A stretch of 64,000 bases of DNA from Nocardioides sp. dk884 (GCF_009557055.1 NZ_CP045649.1:310001-374000); one strand, 5' to 3'. Counted from the stretch's first letter, positions 7,250 through 16,335 are shown. A program made the numbers and translations. Notes: a model not told the origin generated them from the letters alone.

Positions 7250-7927
7250 TCAGCGGGCGCGGCGGCCCAGACGGTCGAGGTCGAGGATGACCACGGAGCG
7301 GGGCTCCAGGCGCACCCAGCCGCGCGAGGCGAAGTCGGCGAGCGCCTTGTTGACGGTCTCGCGGGAGGCGCCGACCAGCTGGGCGAGCTCCTCCTGGGTG
7401 AGGTCGTGGTGGACGTGGACGCCGTCGTCGGCGGTGCGGCCGAAGCGGTCGGCGAGGTCGAGCAGCGCCTTGGCGACGCGGCCGGGGACGTCGGAGAAGA
7501 CCAGGTCGGCGACGACGTCGTTGGCCTTGCGCAGCCGGCTGGCGAGCTGGGTGAGCAGGCCGCGGGCGACGACCGGGCGGCCCTCGAGCCAGCGCAGCAG
7601 GTCCTCGTGGGAGAGCGAGGCGAACGACGCGTCGGTCACCGCGGTCACGGTCGCCGAGCGCGGGCCCGGGTCGAAGAGCGAGAGCTCGCCGAACATCTGA
7701 CCGGGGCCGAGGATCGCGAGGAGGTTCTCGCGACCGTCGGAGGAGGTGCGCCCGAGCTTCACCTTGCCGTCGAGGACGACATAGAGCTTGTCTCCGGAGT
7801 CCCCCTCGTGGAAGAGCACATCACCACGGCGGAGGCGGGACTCGGTCATCGAGCTGCGCAGCGCCGTGGCGGCCTCGTCGTCCAGCGCGCTGAAAAGCGG
7901 GGCTTGACGAAGTACGTCGTTGTCCAC
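7250..7927 (-). CDS. crp: Crp/Fnr-family cAMP-responsive regulator
   Basis: Global transcription factor of the actinobacterial Crp/GlxR group, 225 aa (Rv3676 is 224 aa). The cyclic-nucleotide domain carries the phosphate-binding cassette FGELSLFDPGPRSATVTA at 79-96. The C-terminal winged helix has LTQEELAQLVGASRETVNKAL at 176-196. GTG7927 is preceded by a GGAGGAT ribosome binding site. It is divergent from nth, as in mycobacteria. A perfect TGTGA-N6-TCACA candidate operator occurs in this window at 18462-18477, before the acetate transporter operon. Confidence 0.95.
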   Translation of the reverse strand: MDNDVLRQAPLFSALDDEAATALRSSMTESRLRRGDVLFHEGDSGDKLYVVLDGKVKLGRTSSDGRENLLAILGPGQMFGELSLFDPGPRSATVTAVTDASFASLSHEDLLRWLEGRPVVARGLLTQLASRLRKANDVVADLVFSDVPGRVAKALLDLADRFGRTADDGVHVHHDLTQEELAQLVGASRETVNKALADFASRGWVRLEPRSVVILDLDRLGRRAR

Positions 7928-7986
7928 GGATCCTCCTTCGGTGCGCCCGCCTTGGCGTGCGGGCATCGGTCGAATCTTACGCGTGC

Positions 7987-8017
7987 CGTTTCTCACAGCC
8001 TCATCGGCACAGAAACG
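7987..8017. repeat. Inverted repeat in the crp-nth intergenic region
   Basis: CGTTTCT at 7987-7993 and its complement AGAAACG at 8011-8017, 17 bp apart. Possible regulator site between the divergent genes; no known motif was recognised. Confidence 0.35.
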
Positions 8018-8084
8018 CGCCGGTCGTGGCCCGTCCCAGAGTAGGGGTGCGCGGCTCTTGGCGCGCGGCGTCGGCGCCCCGCCG

Positions 8085-8090
8085 TACCCT
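8085..8090 (+). promoter_or_regulatory. -10 element, leaderless promoter of nth operon
   Basis: TACCCT is followed by 6 bp and then GTG8097, predicting a leaderless mRNA for the nth-tlpA-nudix-marP operon. Confidence 0.6.
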
Positions 8091-8096
8091 AGGGCC

Positions 8097-8813
8097 GTGC
8101 CCGCTGCCGTCCCACTGTCGCGCCCCGACACCTCGCTCGTCCGACGCGCCCGCAAGATCGGGCGCGTGCTGGCCGAGACCTATCCGGAGGCGCACTGCGA
8201 GCTCGACTTCGACAACGCCTTCGAGCTCCTCGTGGTCACCGTGCTCTCGGCGCAGACCACCGACCGGCGCGTCAACGCCGTGCGTCCGATCCTGTTCGGC
8301 GCCTACCCCGACCCCGCCTCGATGGCGCAGGCCGAGCGCGAGGACCTCGAGCGGATCGTGGGCCCGCTGGGGTTCTTCCGGGCCAAGACCGAGGCGCTGC
8401 TCAAGCTCTCCGCGGCGCTCGTCGCCGACCACGACGGTGAGGTCCCGCCCCGCCTCGACGACCTGGTCAAGCTGCCCGGCGTGGGCCGCAAGACCGCCAA
8501 CGTCGTGCTCGGCAACGCCTTCGGCATCCCCGGCATCACCGTCGACACCCACTTCGGTCGCCTGGTGCGCCGCTTCGGCCTCACCGAGGAGACCGACCCG
8601 GTCAAGGTGGAGCACGCGATCGGTGCGCTCTACCCCAAGCGCGACTGGACGATGCTGTCGCACCACGTGATCTGGCACGGCCGGCGCCGCTGTCACGCCA
8701 AGCGGCCGGCCTGCGGCGCCTGCCCGGTCGCGCGCTGGTGCCCGTCGTACGGCGAGGGGCCGACCGACCCGGTCGTCGCCGAGGCGCTCGTGCGCACCCA
8801 GGGTCCGGCGTGA
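8097..8813 (+). CDS. nth: Endonuclease III
   Basis: Bifunctional DNA glycosylase/AP lyase of base-excision repair acting on oxidised pyrimidines, 238 aa. The helix-hairpin-helix LPGVGRKTANVVL (126-138) includes catalytic K132, and the general-base aspartate is D150 in VDTHFGR. The [4Fe-4S] cluster is supplied by C199, C206, C209 and C215 (C-X6-C-X2-C-X5-C). GTG8097 fits the leaderless promoter; the next gene overlaps by 4 bp. Confidence 0.96.
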   Translation: MPAAVPLSRPDTSLVRRARKIGRVLAETYPEAHCELDFDNAFELLVVTVLSAQTTDRRVNAVRPILFGAYPDPASMAQAEREDLERIVGPLGFFRAKTEALLKLSAALVADHDGEVPPRLDDLVKLPGVGRKTANVVLGNAFGIPGITVDTHFGRLVRRFGLTEETDPVKVEHAIGALYPKRDWTMLSHHVIWHGRRRCHAKRPACGACPVARWCPSYGEGPTDPVVAEALVRTQGPA

Positions 8814-9433
8814 GCCGGCGCCTGCGCGCCGGCCTCGTCGCGGGCGTGCTCCTCGCGTCCGCCGCCCTCGCCGGCTGCGCGCCCGACGCGAACCCCCCGT
8901 CCGGCGAGCGGGCCGAGCCGTCGGAGTCCAACGTCGCTGTGGACACCCCCCAGCTGCGCCGCATGAAGGCCGACGCCGGGGTGGAGCCGTGCCGCCCGGG
9001 CACCGCGACCGAGGGGGCGCTGCCCGCGGTCAGCCTGCCCTGCCTCGGCGGCGGGGAGCGGGTCGATCTCTCCACCCTCGAGGGGCCGCTGGTGATCAAC
9101 TTCTGGTCGTCCACCTGCCCGCCGTGCCGCAAGGAGATGCCGGTGCTGCAGGAGTTCCACGAGACCTACGGCAAGCAGGTGCCGCTGATCGGCATCGACT
9201 TCCTCGACGTGATGCCGGAGGCCGCGATGGAGCTCGTCGAGCGCACCGGCGTGACCTACCCGCTGCTCGCCGACCCGGGCGGGGAGCTGCAGGGGACCGA
9301 CCTGCGCTCGATCTCGCTGCCGACCTTCGTGTTCCTCGCCGAGGACGGAGAGGTCAGCATGGCGGGCGGCGGCGTGCACACCACCGACGACCTCGTCGCG
9401 ATGGTCTCCGAGCACCTCGGCGTGGACCTGTGA
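8810..9433 (+). CDS. TlpA-family thiol-disulfide oxidoreductase, lipoprotein
   Basis: Extracytoplasmic thioredoxin-like protein, 207 aa, anchored as a lipoprotein: basic N-terminus, hydrophobic stretch and lipobox LAGC with C23. The thioredoxin fold shows WSSTCPPCRKEMP (C103, C106) and the cis-proline in ISLPTFVFL. It corresponds to Rv3673c, always beside nth and marP in conserved neighbourhoods (recollection). A role reducing or delivering disulfides outside the membrane is expected; the partner is not known. Confidence 0.92.
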   Translation: MSRRLRAGLVAGVLLASAALAGCAPDANPPSGERAEPSESNVAVDTPQLRRMKADAGVEPCRPGTATEGALPAVSLPCLGGGERVDLSTLEGPLVINFWSSTCPPCRKEMPVLQEFHETYGKQVPLIGIDFLDVMPEAAMELVERTGVTYPLLADPGGELQGTDLRSISLPTFVFLAEDGEVSMAGGGVHTTDDLVAMVSEHLGVDL

Positions 9434-10158
9434 GCTCTCCCGCCGGGCTGCCGGCGTGGCTGCTGCCCGTGCACGAGGCGGCCCGCACGATCGAGGGCCG
9501 CGACCTGACCAGGTTCCTGCCGCCCGACGCCGCCGACGTACGCCGGGGCGCGGTGCTGATGCTGTGGGGCGAGGGTGATCAGGGCGCCGAGCTGCTGCTC
9601 ACCGAGCGCGCCCACGACATGCGCTCGCACCCCGGGCAGGTCTCCTTCCCCGGCGGCTCCCTGGACCCCGGCGAGTCGGTGATCGAGGCGGCGCTGCGCG
9701 AGGCCGAGGAGGAGGTCGGGGTCGACCCGGCCTCCGTCGAGGTCTTCGGTCTGCTCCCCGAGCTGTTCCTGCCGCCGAGCAACTTCGCGGTGACCCCGGT
9801 CCTGGGCTGGTGGCGCGAGCAGCACCGCGTCGAGGTCGTCAGCGCCGCGGAGGTGCACGCGATCCACCACGCACCGATCGCCGAGCTCGTCGACCCCACC
9901 CACCGCGTGACGGTGCGCCACCCGTCGGGCTACACCAGCCCCGGCTTCCTGATCGGGCCCGACAAGGACGTCATCTTGTGGGGCTTCACCGGCGGGATCA
10001 TCTCCCGGCTCCTGGACTACCTCGGCTGGACCGAGCCGTGGGATGCCTCCCGGGTGCAGGACCTGCCGGAGTACATGTTCGCCGGCGACTCCGCCACCCA
10101 GCGCAACGCGCGCGCCGGCCTGCTCGACATCTCCGACGAGGAGCGACGCGCCCGGTGA
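9430..10158 (+). CDS. NUDIX hydrolase, CoA pyrophosphatase type
   Basis: 242-aa protein with a complete NUDIX box beginning GGSLDPGESVIEAALREAEE followed by EVGV (about 75-98). Directly upstream, MRSHPGQVSFPGG is the UPF0035 motif of CoA-diphosphatases (NudL/YeaB family), so cleavage of CoA into phosphopantetheine and 3',5'-ADP is likely. It overlaps tlpA and marP by 4 bp each (GTGA), forming a tightly coupled operon. Confidence 0.9.
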   Translation: MSSPAGLPAWLLPVHEAARTIEGRDLTRFLPPDAADVRRGAVLMLWGEGDQGAELLLTERAHDMRSHPGQVSFPGGSLDPGESVIEAALREAEEEVGVDPASVEVFGLLPELFLPPSNFAVTPVLGWWREQHRVEVVSAAEVHAIHHAPIAELVDPTHRVTVRHPSGYTSPGFLIGPDKDVILWGFTGGIISRLLDYLGWTEPWDASRVQDLPEYMFAGDSATQRNARAGLLDISDEERRAR

Positions 10159-11330
10159 ACCCGCTCGACTGGATCCTGGTGGTCCTGCTCGCCCTCTACG
10201 CGCTGTCCGGCTATTGGCAGGGCTTCGTGACGGGCGCCTTCGCCACGGCCGGGCTGCTGTGCGGCGGCCTGCTCGGCATCTGGCTGGCACCGCACGCGCT
10301 CGGCGACGCCGCCCCGTCGCTGCTGGTCTCGATCGGCGCGCTGCTCATCGTCATCCTGTCCGCCTCGCTCGGCCAGGCGCTCCTGCAGTACGTCGGGGCG
10401 CGGATCCGTTCGCGCATCACCTGGCAGCCGGTGCGCGCGCTCGACGCGCTCGGGGGCGCGGCGCTCAGCGTCGGCGCCGTACTGCTGGTGGCCTGGGCCC
10501 TCGGCGTGGCGGTCTCCGGCACCAAGATCGGGCCGGTCACCTCGATGGTGCGTGAGTCCACGGTGCTGGCCAAGGTCGACGAAGTGCTCCCGACCTCCGC
10601 GGACTCGGTGCTCAACGCCTTCAACGACGTGGTCGGCACCGGGTTCTTCCCCCGGTACCTCGAGCCGTTCGCCCCCGAGCGGATCGTCGAGGTGGCCCCG
10701 GGCAACGACAAGCTGCTGAGCACCCCGCGGGTGCAGCAGGCCCAGCAGAGCGTGCTGAAGATCCGCGGCGCCAACCGCTGCGGCCGCGGCGTGGAGGGCA
10801 CCGGCTTCCTCTACGCCGATGACCGGCTGATGACCAACGCCCATGTCGTCGCGGGGGTCAGCGACCCGGAGGTCGTGGTCGGCGAGGAGAGCATCCCGGC
10901 CGAGGTCGTGCTCTACGACCCGGACCTGGACCTCGCGGTCCTCGCCCTCGACGACCGCGGCCGTCCGGCCCTCGACTTCGACGACTCGGCAGGTCCCACG
11001 GACGCCGTGGCGATCCTCGGCTACCCCCTCGACGGGCCCTTCGACGCCCGCGCCGGCCGGATCCGCGACGAGCAGCGGCTGCGCTCGCCCGACATCTACG
11101 GCGACGGCTCGGTCTTGCGCGAGGTCTTCTCGCTGCGCGCGCTGGTGCGCCCGGGCAACTCCGGTGGCCCGGTGATCGCGCGCGACGGCGACGTCGTGGG
11201 CGTGGTCTTCGCGGCGTCGGTCACCGACAGCGACACCGGTTATGCCCTCACCGCCGAGCAGGCGCAGGTGGTCGCGACCGAGGGCATCGCCCGCAGCGCC
11301 GAGGTCTCCACGGGCGACTGCGCCAGCTGA
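10155..11330 (+). CDS. marP: MarP-type periplasmic serine protease
   Basis: Membrane-anchored trypsin-like protease needed for acid and oxidative stress resistance in mycobacteria (Rv3671c). 391 aa: four CvpA-like transmembrane segments in ~1-120, a linker, then a protease domain from ~195. The catalytic triad is H230 (TNAHVVAG), D259 (DLDLAVL) and S336 (PGNSGGP). C209 and C389 match in placement the redox-sensitive disulfide known in MarP. Last gene of the operon, followed by a large hairpin. Confidence 0.94.
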   Translation: MNPLDWILVVLLALYALSGYWQGFVTGAFATAGLLCGGLLGIWLAPHALGDAAPSLLVSIGALLIVILSASLGQALLQYVGARIRSRITWQPVRALDALGGAALSVGAVLLVAWALGVAVSGTKIGPVTSMVRESTVLAKVDEVLPTSADSVLNAFNDVVGTGFFPRYLEPFAPERIVEVAPGNDKLLSTPRVQQAQQSVLKIRGANRCGRGVEGTGFLYADDRLMTNAHVVAGVSDPEVVVGEESIPAEVVLYDPDLDLAVLALDDRGRPALDFDDSAGPTDAVAILGYPLDGPFDARAGRIRDEQRLRSPDIYGDGSVLREVFSLRALVRPGNSGGPVIARDGDVVGVVFAASVTDSDTGYALTAEQAQVVATEGIARSAEVSTGDCAS

Positions 11331-11332
11331 TC

Positions 11333-11391
11333 CACCAACGACACGAGCCCGGCCCCGGAGACTGCTCCGGGCCGGGCTCGTGTCGTTGGTG
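11333..11391. terminator. Bidirectional terminator between marP and convergent gene
   Basis: Long hairpin: arm beginning CACCAACGACACGAGCCCGG at 11333 pairs with the arm ending CCGGGCTCGTGTCGTTGGTG at 11391, with one bulge. It separates convergent genes. Confidence 0.85.
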
Positions 11392-11409
11392 CTGGACTGC
11401 GGGGGAGCG

Positions 11410-11814
11410 TCAGCTCTGGCCCTTGAGTGCGCGCGGGATCTCGCGGCCCTGCTCGATGGCCTTCGCCGGCGGTCCGACCTGCTTGACCTTCTTGATGCCG
11501 ATGAAGGCGAGCAGGCCGGCGAGCAGGAGGTAGAAGCCGAAGACGATCAGGAACGCCCAGTGCAGGGACAGCCCGGAGCCGTTCCAGTGGATCAGGTAGG
11601 CGATCGCGATCGAGAGCATGATGATCGCAAGGACGGCGATGAAGCCGGCCGCGGCGAACAGGGCGATACCGAGCCCGCCCGCGCGGACGCTGACCTTGAG
11701 CTCGGACTTGGCGAGCTGGATCTCCTTGGAGACCAGCGTCGAGATGTCCCGACTGGCGTCAGCGACGAGCTTGCCGATCGTCGGATCGGTGTCCTTGACC
11801 GGTTCGGTGGCCAT
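11410..11814 (-). CDS. Phage-holin-family (DUF1469-like) small membrane protein
   Basis: 134-aa inner-membrane protein. An amphipathic N-terminus (TIGKLVADASRDISTLVSKE) precedes two adjacent long hydrophobic segments (~50-75 and ~82-110) and a basic tail. This is the profile of the actinobacterial holin superfamily III/DUF1469 proteins, Rv3669-like, which are normal chromosomal genes and not evidence of a phage. ATG11814 has an AGAGGAG ribosome binding site. Function unknown. Confidence 0.82.
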   Translation of the reverse strand: MATEPVKDTDPTIGKLVADASRDISTLVSKEIQLAKSELKVSVRAGGLGIALFAAAGFIAVLAIIMLSIAIAYLIHWNGSGLSLHWAFLIVFGFYLLLAGLLAFIGIKKVKQVGPPAKAIEQGREIPRALKGQS

Positions 11815-11881
11815 GTGGCTCCTCTGGCGGTGTGCGTGGCGGTGAGTCCTCGACCCGGCGTGGCGTCGGACGATGTCCCTG

Positions 11882-11887
11882 ACCCTA
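11882..11887 (-). promoter_or_regulatory. -10 element for the 11410-11814 gene
   Basis: TAGGGT on the minus strand, back to back with TAGGAT (11915-11920) on the plus strand, in the divergent region between the small membrane protein and nhaA. Confidence 0.4.
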
Positions 11888-11914
11888 CCGAACGCCGCCC
11901 CGCCCAACCGCCGG

Positions 11915-11920
11915 TAGGAT
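11915..11920 (+). promoter_or_regulatory. -10 element for nhaA
   Basis: TAGGAT about 70 bp before ATG11991, leaving a leader that contains GAAGAGG as ribosome binding site. Confidence 0.4.
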
Positions 11921-11990
11921 CGACTCCGGAGCGCCGGGAAGTCTGGTCGGCACGTCTTTGCCACGCCCCCACGTCGAAGAGGCTCCTCAT

Positions 11991-13361
11991 ATGCCCGACT
12001 CCCGCTCGACCACCTCTGCCCCAGGCCCCGCCGGGCCCGGTGGCGGGCGGCGTGTGCTCACCCGCCCCAGCTGGCCCGAGTACCAGCGCATCACCGAGAT
12101 CCTGCGCCTGGAGACGGTGGGCGGGATGCTGCTCATCGCCGGCGCGCTCATCGCGGTGGTCTGGGCGAACCTGCCGGGGGACTCCTACGCCTCGCTGCGC
12201 GACCTGCACGTCGGCGGCCAGGTCCTCGGCTTCGACCTCGACCTGAGCCTGGGGCACTGGGCGGCGGACGGGCTGTTGGCGGTCTTCTTCTTCCTGGTCG
12301 GCCTGGAGCTGAAGAAGGAGTTCGTGGCGGGTGACCTGCGGCGCCTGGACCGCGCGATCGTGCCGGTCGCGGCGGCGTTCGGCGGCGTCGCGGTGCCGGC
12401 GCTGCTCTACACCCTGGTCAACCTGTCCTCCGGTGGGGAGACGCTGCGCGGCTGGGCGATCCCCACCGCGACCGACATCGCGTTCGCGGTGGCGGTGCTG
12501 GCGGTCGTCGGCTCGCGGCTGCCCTCGGCGCTGCGGCTGTTCCTGCTCACCCTCGCGGTGGTCGACGACCTGGTCGCGATCTCGATCATCGCCCTCTTCT
12601 ACACCGAGGAGCTGCACATCGAGCAGCTGCTGTGGGCGCTGATCCCGCTGGCGGCGTTCGGCCTGCTGGTGCAGCGCCGTACCGCCTTCTTCGGGGTGCA
12701 CGCCTGGGCCGGCTGGGTGCTGCTGGCGCCCCTGGGTGCGCTGGTGTGGGCCTTCTTCCTCGAGTCCGGGGTGCACGCGACGATCGCCGGCGTGGTGCTG
12801 GGCTTCCTGGTCCCGGTGCTGCGCAAGGAGGGGAAGGGGCCCGGCCTGGCCGAGGTGCTCGAGCACCGGGTCCGCCCGCTGTCGGCCGGGTTCTGCGTAC
12901 CGGTCTTCGCGTTCTTCTCCGCCGGTGTCGCGATCGGCGGCGGCGACGGCGGGTTCGGCGCGCTGCTCACCGACCCGGTCGCCTGGGGGATCGTGGTCGG
13001 GCTGGTGGTCGGCAAGCCGATCGGCATCCTGGCCGCCACCTGGCTGGTCACGCGCACCCGGCGCGCCAACCTCGACAGCGACATCGCCTGGCGCGACCTC
13101 ATCGGCATGTCGATGCTGGCCGGCATCGGGTTCACCGTGTCGCTGCTGATCTCCGAGCTCAGCTTCGAGACGGGCTCGCCGCACTACGACCACGCCAAGA
13201 TCGCGATCCTGGCGGCGTCGGTGCTCGCCGCCGGGCTGTCCGCGCTGGTCCTCGTCCCCCGCAACCGTCACTACCGAGAGCTCGAGCGTCTCGAGCAGGT
13301 GGACGAGGACCACGACGGCATCCCTGACCTCTTCCAGCGGCCCGAGGACCAGCGCGGCTAG
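11991..13361 (+). CDS. nhaA: Na+/H+ antiporter NhaA
   Basis: Secondary antiporter exchanging internal Na+ for external H+, 456 aa with about 12 membrane segments. Diagnostic sequences are [19 protein letters not shown], the [17 protein letters not shown] block and the ion-binding aspartate pair in [10 protein letters not shown], with [15 protein letters not shown] near the end. The first ~40 residues are polar and low-complexity. ATG11991 was chosen for its GAAGAGG ribosome site; a TTG at 11958 would add 11 residues. Monocistronic. Confidence 0.93.
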   Translation: MPDSRSTTSAPGPAGPGGGRRVLTRPSWPEYQRITEILRLETVGGMLLIAGALIAVVWANLPGDSYASLRDLHVGGQVLGFDLDLSLGHWAADGLLAVFFFLVGLELKKEFVAGDLRRLDRAIVPVAAAFGGVAVPALLYTLVNLSSGGETLRGWAIPTATDIAFAVAVLAVVGSRLPSALRLFLLTLAVVDDLVAISIIALFYTEELHIEQLLWALIPLAAFGLLVQRRTAFFGVHAWAGWVLLAPLGALVWAFFLESGVHATIAGVVLGFLVPVLRKEGKGPGLAEVLEHRVRPLSAGFCVPVFAFFSAGVAIGGGDGGFGALLTDPVAWGIVVGLVVGKPIGILAATWLVTRTRRANLDSDIAWRDLIGMSMLAGIGFTVSLLISELSFETGSPHYDHAKIAILAASVLAAGLSALVLVPRNRHYRELERLEQVDEDHDGIPDLFQRPEDQRG

Positions 13362-13460
13362 CTCATCGCCGTGCTGCGCCGACTGGGGCAACCTTGACGG
13401 TCAGGCCGGCCTGGGAGCGGCTGTGTGAGCGCACCGGCGCCTTGTGCGGCCTTGTGTGGC

Positions 13461-13472
13461 CGTCGTACGACG
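13461..13472. repeat. 12-bp perfect palindrome
   Basis: CGTCGTACGACG in the otherwise empty stretch 13362-13519 after nhaA. Short GTACGAC words are frequent in this genome, so significance is doubtful. Confidence 0.25.
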
Positions 13473-13519
13473 GCGTACGCTGTGTGTATTGCTCCTCCCC
13501 GCTGGGGAAGTGAGAAGTG

Positions 13520-13555
13520 AGGTCGGGACCCCCGCCGGACGACGGGACCCGACCT
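13520..13555 (-). terminator. Hairpin downstream of the 13565-13876 remnant
   Basis: AGGTCGGG (13520-13527) pairs with CCCGACCT (13548-13555), with further CCCCG/CGGG pairing inside. It sits just past the end of the minus-strand remnant. Confidence 0.55.
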
Positions 13556-13564
13556 TCGCGCATT

Positions 13565-13876
13565 TCAGAGCGCGATTTCGATTTCCTGGACCATGGCGCC
13601 GAGGACCTGGCGGTGGCCGGCCTGCGAGCCCTTCCGCGCACCCGCGACAGCGCCCGCGATGGCGTCGGGAACCCACAGCATCGGCTCCACGGATGGCAGG
13701 CCGAAGTCCACGCGCAGTGCCGGGCTGACCGCCTTCTCGCTGCGGAGTGCGTTGACCATCTGGGCGAACCCGACCGCAGAGTCCGCCGATGCCGGCGAAG
13801 AGGTCGGGTCGAGAGTGCTCACGGGTCCATTGTCCTGATCCCACCGACAGTCGGGGTGGTTGATGGGGACGGTCAT
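13565..13876 (-). pseudogene. C-terminal remnant of an uncharacterised actinobacterial protein
   Basis: The last ~55 codons read like a conserved protein end (LRVDFGLPSVEPMLWVPDAI, then AGAV...GAMVQEIEI), a pattern I recall from the C-termini of uncharacterised actinobacterial proteins associated with accessory regions. The first half of the open frame (from ATG13876) is unlike any family and probably fortuitous. No upstream domain is present, so a decayed fragment is the best reading. Lies in the 13362-14328 remnant zone with an integrase fragment. Confidence 0.45.
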
Positions 13877-14042
13877 GCCGCATGTCCTCACGGCCGGAGT
13901 GCTTGCGTCTCCTGCTCAGCGCACGACGTCTCCCGAGGGTCGCAGCGGCGTACGGATTGCGGGAGGACGGCGGCGGAGTCGTGCGCCTGGCATCGGAGAA
14001 CAGTCCATTCTCCGCGATTCCCCGCACGAAAGGTCCCCCACG

Positions 14043-14289
14043 ATGACGACCAGCGACCTTCTCCCGCACGATGCGGCCGCCACACCGGCCTGGAGGGTCG
14101 CGGTCGACGCGTACCTGTCGGCGCGCGACTCGCCCCTCCGGACGGTGAAGGCCTACCGGTTCACGCTCGACGCGCTCGGCCTTCTCCTCGGCGTAGAGCG
14201 CCTTGTCGGTCTGGTGGCCGCTCGGGACCTGGCCGACGCGCACGCCAAGCTGTACGGAGAACGCGCCCCAGCGCCGTGGAACCGCGCCT
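14043..14289 (+). pseudogene. Tyrosine recombinase (integrase) N-terminal remnant
   Basis: ATG14043, preceded by AAAGG, starts about 82 codons that look like the SAM-like core-binding domain of a tyrosine integrase: WRVAVDAYLSARDSP, then TVKAYRFTLDAL, then DLADAHAKLYGERAPAPWNR. Similarity stops at the WNR, where intact integrases continue to the second core-binding helix and the catalytic R-H-R-Y domain. The frame then runs into the end of acs. It is a truncated gene; no att repeat was found. Confidence 0.6.
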
Positions 14290-14328
14290 GCTCGACTGTT
14301 GAACGTCGAGGACCTGGACCTGGGGACC

Positions 14329-16335
14329 TCACTCCGAGGAGCCCGAGCCGGACAGCCCCGAGGAGATCAGCTTCATCACCGAGCTGTCGGCCAGCGTGGT
14401 GACGTCGCCGATCTCGCGGTGCTCGGCGACATCGCGCAGCAGGCGCCGCATGATCTTGCCCGAGCGGGTCTTCGGCAGCTCGGGCACGATCATGATCTGG
14501 CGCGGGGTCGCGATCGGGCCGATCTCCTTGCGCACGTGCTGGCGCAGCTCGGTGACGATCTCGCTGCCCTCGCCGACCTCGTCGGCCGCCACCACGAACT
14601 CATCGCGCAGGATCACGAACGCGCAGACCGCCTGGCCGGTGTCCTCGTCCTTGGCGCCCACCACCGCGGCCTCGGCGACCTTGGGGTGCGACACGAGCGC
14701 CGACTCGATCTCGGTGGTGGAGAGACGGTGGCCGGAGACGTTCATGACGTCGTCGACGCGGCCGAGCACCCACAGGTCGCCGTCGGTGTCCTTCTTGGCC
14801 CCGTCGCCGGCGAAGTAGTAGCCCTGGCGACGGAAGCGCGACCAGTAGGTGTCGACGAAGCGCTGGTCGTCACCCCAGATCGTGCGCAGCATCGAGGGCC
14901 ACGGACGGGTGAGCACGAGGTAGCCGCCGGAGCCGTTCGACACCGGGGTGCCCTCCTCGTCGACGACCTCCGCGGCCACGCCGGGGATCGCGGTCATCGC
15001 CGAGCCCGGCTTGCCGGCGGTGACGCCCGGCAGCGGGCTGATCATGATCATGCCGGTCTCGGTCTGCCACCAGGTGTCCACGACCGGGGTGCGGTCGCCG
15101 CCGATCACGTGGCGGTACCAGATGTAGGCCTCCGGGTTGATCGGCTCGCCGACCGAGCCGAGGAGCCGCAGGCTGGAGAGGTCCGCGCGGTCCGGGATCT
15201 CGCGGCCCTGCTTCATGAACGAGCGGATCGCGGTGGGCGCGGTGTAGAAGATCGTGACGCCGAGCTCCTCGATGATCTGCCACCACCGGCCCTTCTCCGG
15301 GCTGTCCGGGGTGCCCTCGTAGAGCACCTGGGTGGCGCCGTTGGCGAGCGGGCCGTAGACGATGTAGGAGTGCCCGGTGACCCAGCCGATGTCGGCGGTG
15401 CACCAGTAGACGTCGGTCTCGGGCTTCAGGTCGAAGACCGCCCAGTGGGTGTACGACGTGCCGACGAGGTAGCCGCCGGTGGTGTGCAGGATGCCCTTGG
15501 GCTTGCCGGTGGTGCCGGAGGTGTACATGACGTAGAGCGGGTGCTCGGCGTCGAAGGCCTCCGGGGTGTGCTCGGGGGAGGCGGCGTCGACGACGTCGTG
15601 CCACCACACGTCGACGGCGTCGTCCCACCCGTCGGCGCCGAGGTCCTGGCCGGTACGGCGGACCACGAGCACCTTCTCGACCGTGTGGCCGCGCTCGGCC
15701 GACTTGGCCCGCGCCTCGTCGACGGCCGGCTTCAGGGCGGAGGCCGAGCCGCGGCGGTAGCCGCCGTCGGCGGTGACGACGACCTTGGCCTGGCAGTCCT
15801 CCAGACGGGAGGCCAGGGCGTCGGAGGAGAACCCGCCGAAGACCACGGTGTGCGGGGCCCCGATGCGGGCGCAGGCCAGCATCGCCACGATCGCCTCGGG
15901 GATCATCGGCATGTAGATCGCGACCCGGTCGCCGGTGGCCACCCCGAGCTCGGTCAGCGCGTTCGCCGCCTGGGACACCTCGTCCTTGAGCTGGGCGTAG
16001 GTGATGTCGCGGCGGTCGTCGGCCGGCTCGCCGACCCAGTGGATCGCGACCTTGTCGCCGCGCCCGGCCTCGACGTGGCGGTCCACGCAGTTGTACGCCG
16101 CGTTGAGCTTGCCCCCGACGTACCACTTCGCGAACGGCGGGTTCGACCAGTCCAGGACCTGCTCCCACCTGGTGTCCCAGGTCAGCCGCTCGGCCTGCTC
16201 CGCCCAGAACGCCTCGGGGTCGGCGTCGGCGCGGGCGTAGGCCTCCTCGGTGAGGTTGGCCGCGGCCGCGAGGTCGGCCGGGGGCTCGAACCGGCGGTCT
16301 TCCTTCAGCAGGTTGGACAGGGTCTCGTCGCTCAC
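14329..16335 (-). CDS. acs: Acetyl-CoA synthetase
   Basis: AMP-forming acetate-CoA ligase, 668 aa, full family length. The adenylation signature YTSGTTGKPKGILHTTGGY is near 257-275, WWQTETGMIMISPLPG follows, and PKTRSGKIMRRLLRD near the end carries the lysine that is the usual site of regulatory acetylation. GTG16335 has an AGAGGAG ribosome site. Transcribed in the same direction as the acetate transporter genes upstream but separated from them by a terminator, so it is independently expressed. Rv3667 orthologue by position. Confidence 0.96.
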   Translation of the reverse strand: MSDETLSNLLKEDRRFEPPADLAAAANLTEEAYARADADPEAFWAEQAERLTWDTRWEQVLDWSNPPFAKWYVGGKLNAAYNCVDRHVEAGRGDKVAIHWVGEPADDRRDITYAQLKDEVSQAANALTELGVATGDRVAIYMPMIPEAIVAMLACARIGAPHTVVFGGFSSDALASRLEDCQAKVVVTADGGYRRGSASALKPAVDEARAKSAERGHTVEKVLVVRRTGQDLGADGWDDAVDVWWHDVVDAASPEHTPEAFDAEHPLYVMYTSGTTGKPKGILHTTGGYLVGTSYTHWAVFDLKPETDVYWCTADIGWVTGHSYIVYGPLANGATQVLYEGTPDSPEKGRWWQIIEELGVTIFYTAPTAIRSFMKQGREIPDRADLSSLRLLGSVGEPINPEAYIWYRHVIGGDRTPVVDTWWQTETGMIMISPLPGVTAGKPGSAMTAIPGVAAEVVDEEGTPVSNGSGGYLVLTRPWPSMLRTIWGDDQRFVDTYWSRFRRQGYYFAGDGAKKDTDGDLWVLGRVDDVMNVSGHRLSTTEIESALVSHPKVAEAAVVGAKDEDTGQAVCAFVILRDEFVVAADEVGEGSEIVTELRQHVRKEIGPIATPRQIMIVPELPKTRSGKIMRRLLRDVAEHREIGDVTTLADSSVMKLISSGLSGSGSSE

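Noticed and set aside
11410..11814. Holin-family protein as a sign of a prophage
   Set aside because: Such DUF1469-like proteins are normal chromosomal genes in actinobacteria, and no other phage gene is nearby.
13461..13472. CGTCGTACGACG palindrome as an operator
   Set aside because: GTCGTACGAC-type words occur often in this genome's coding and intergenic DNA and no gene starts close by.
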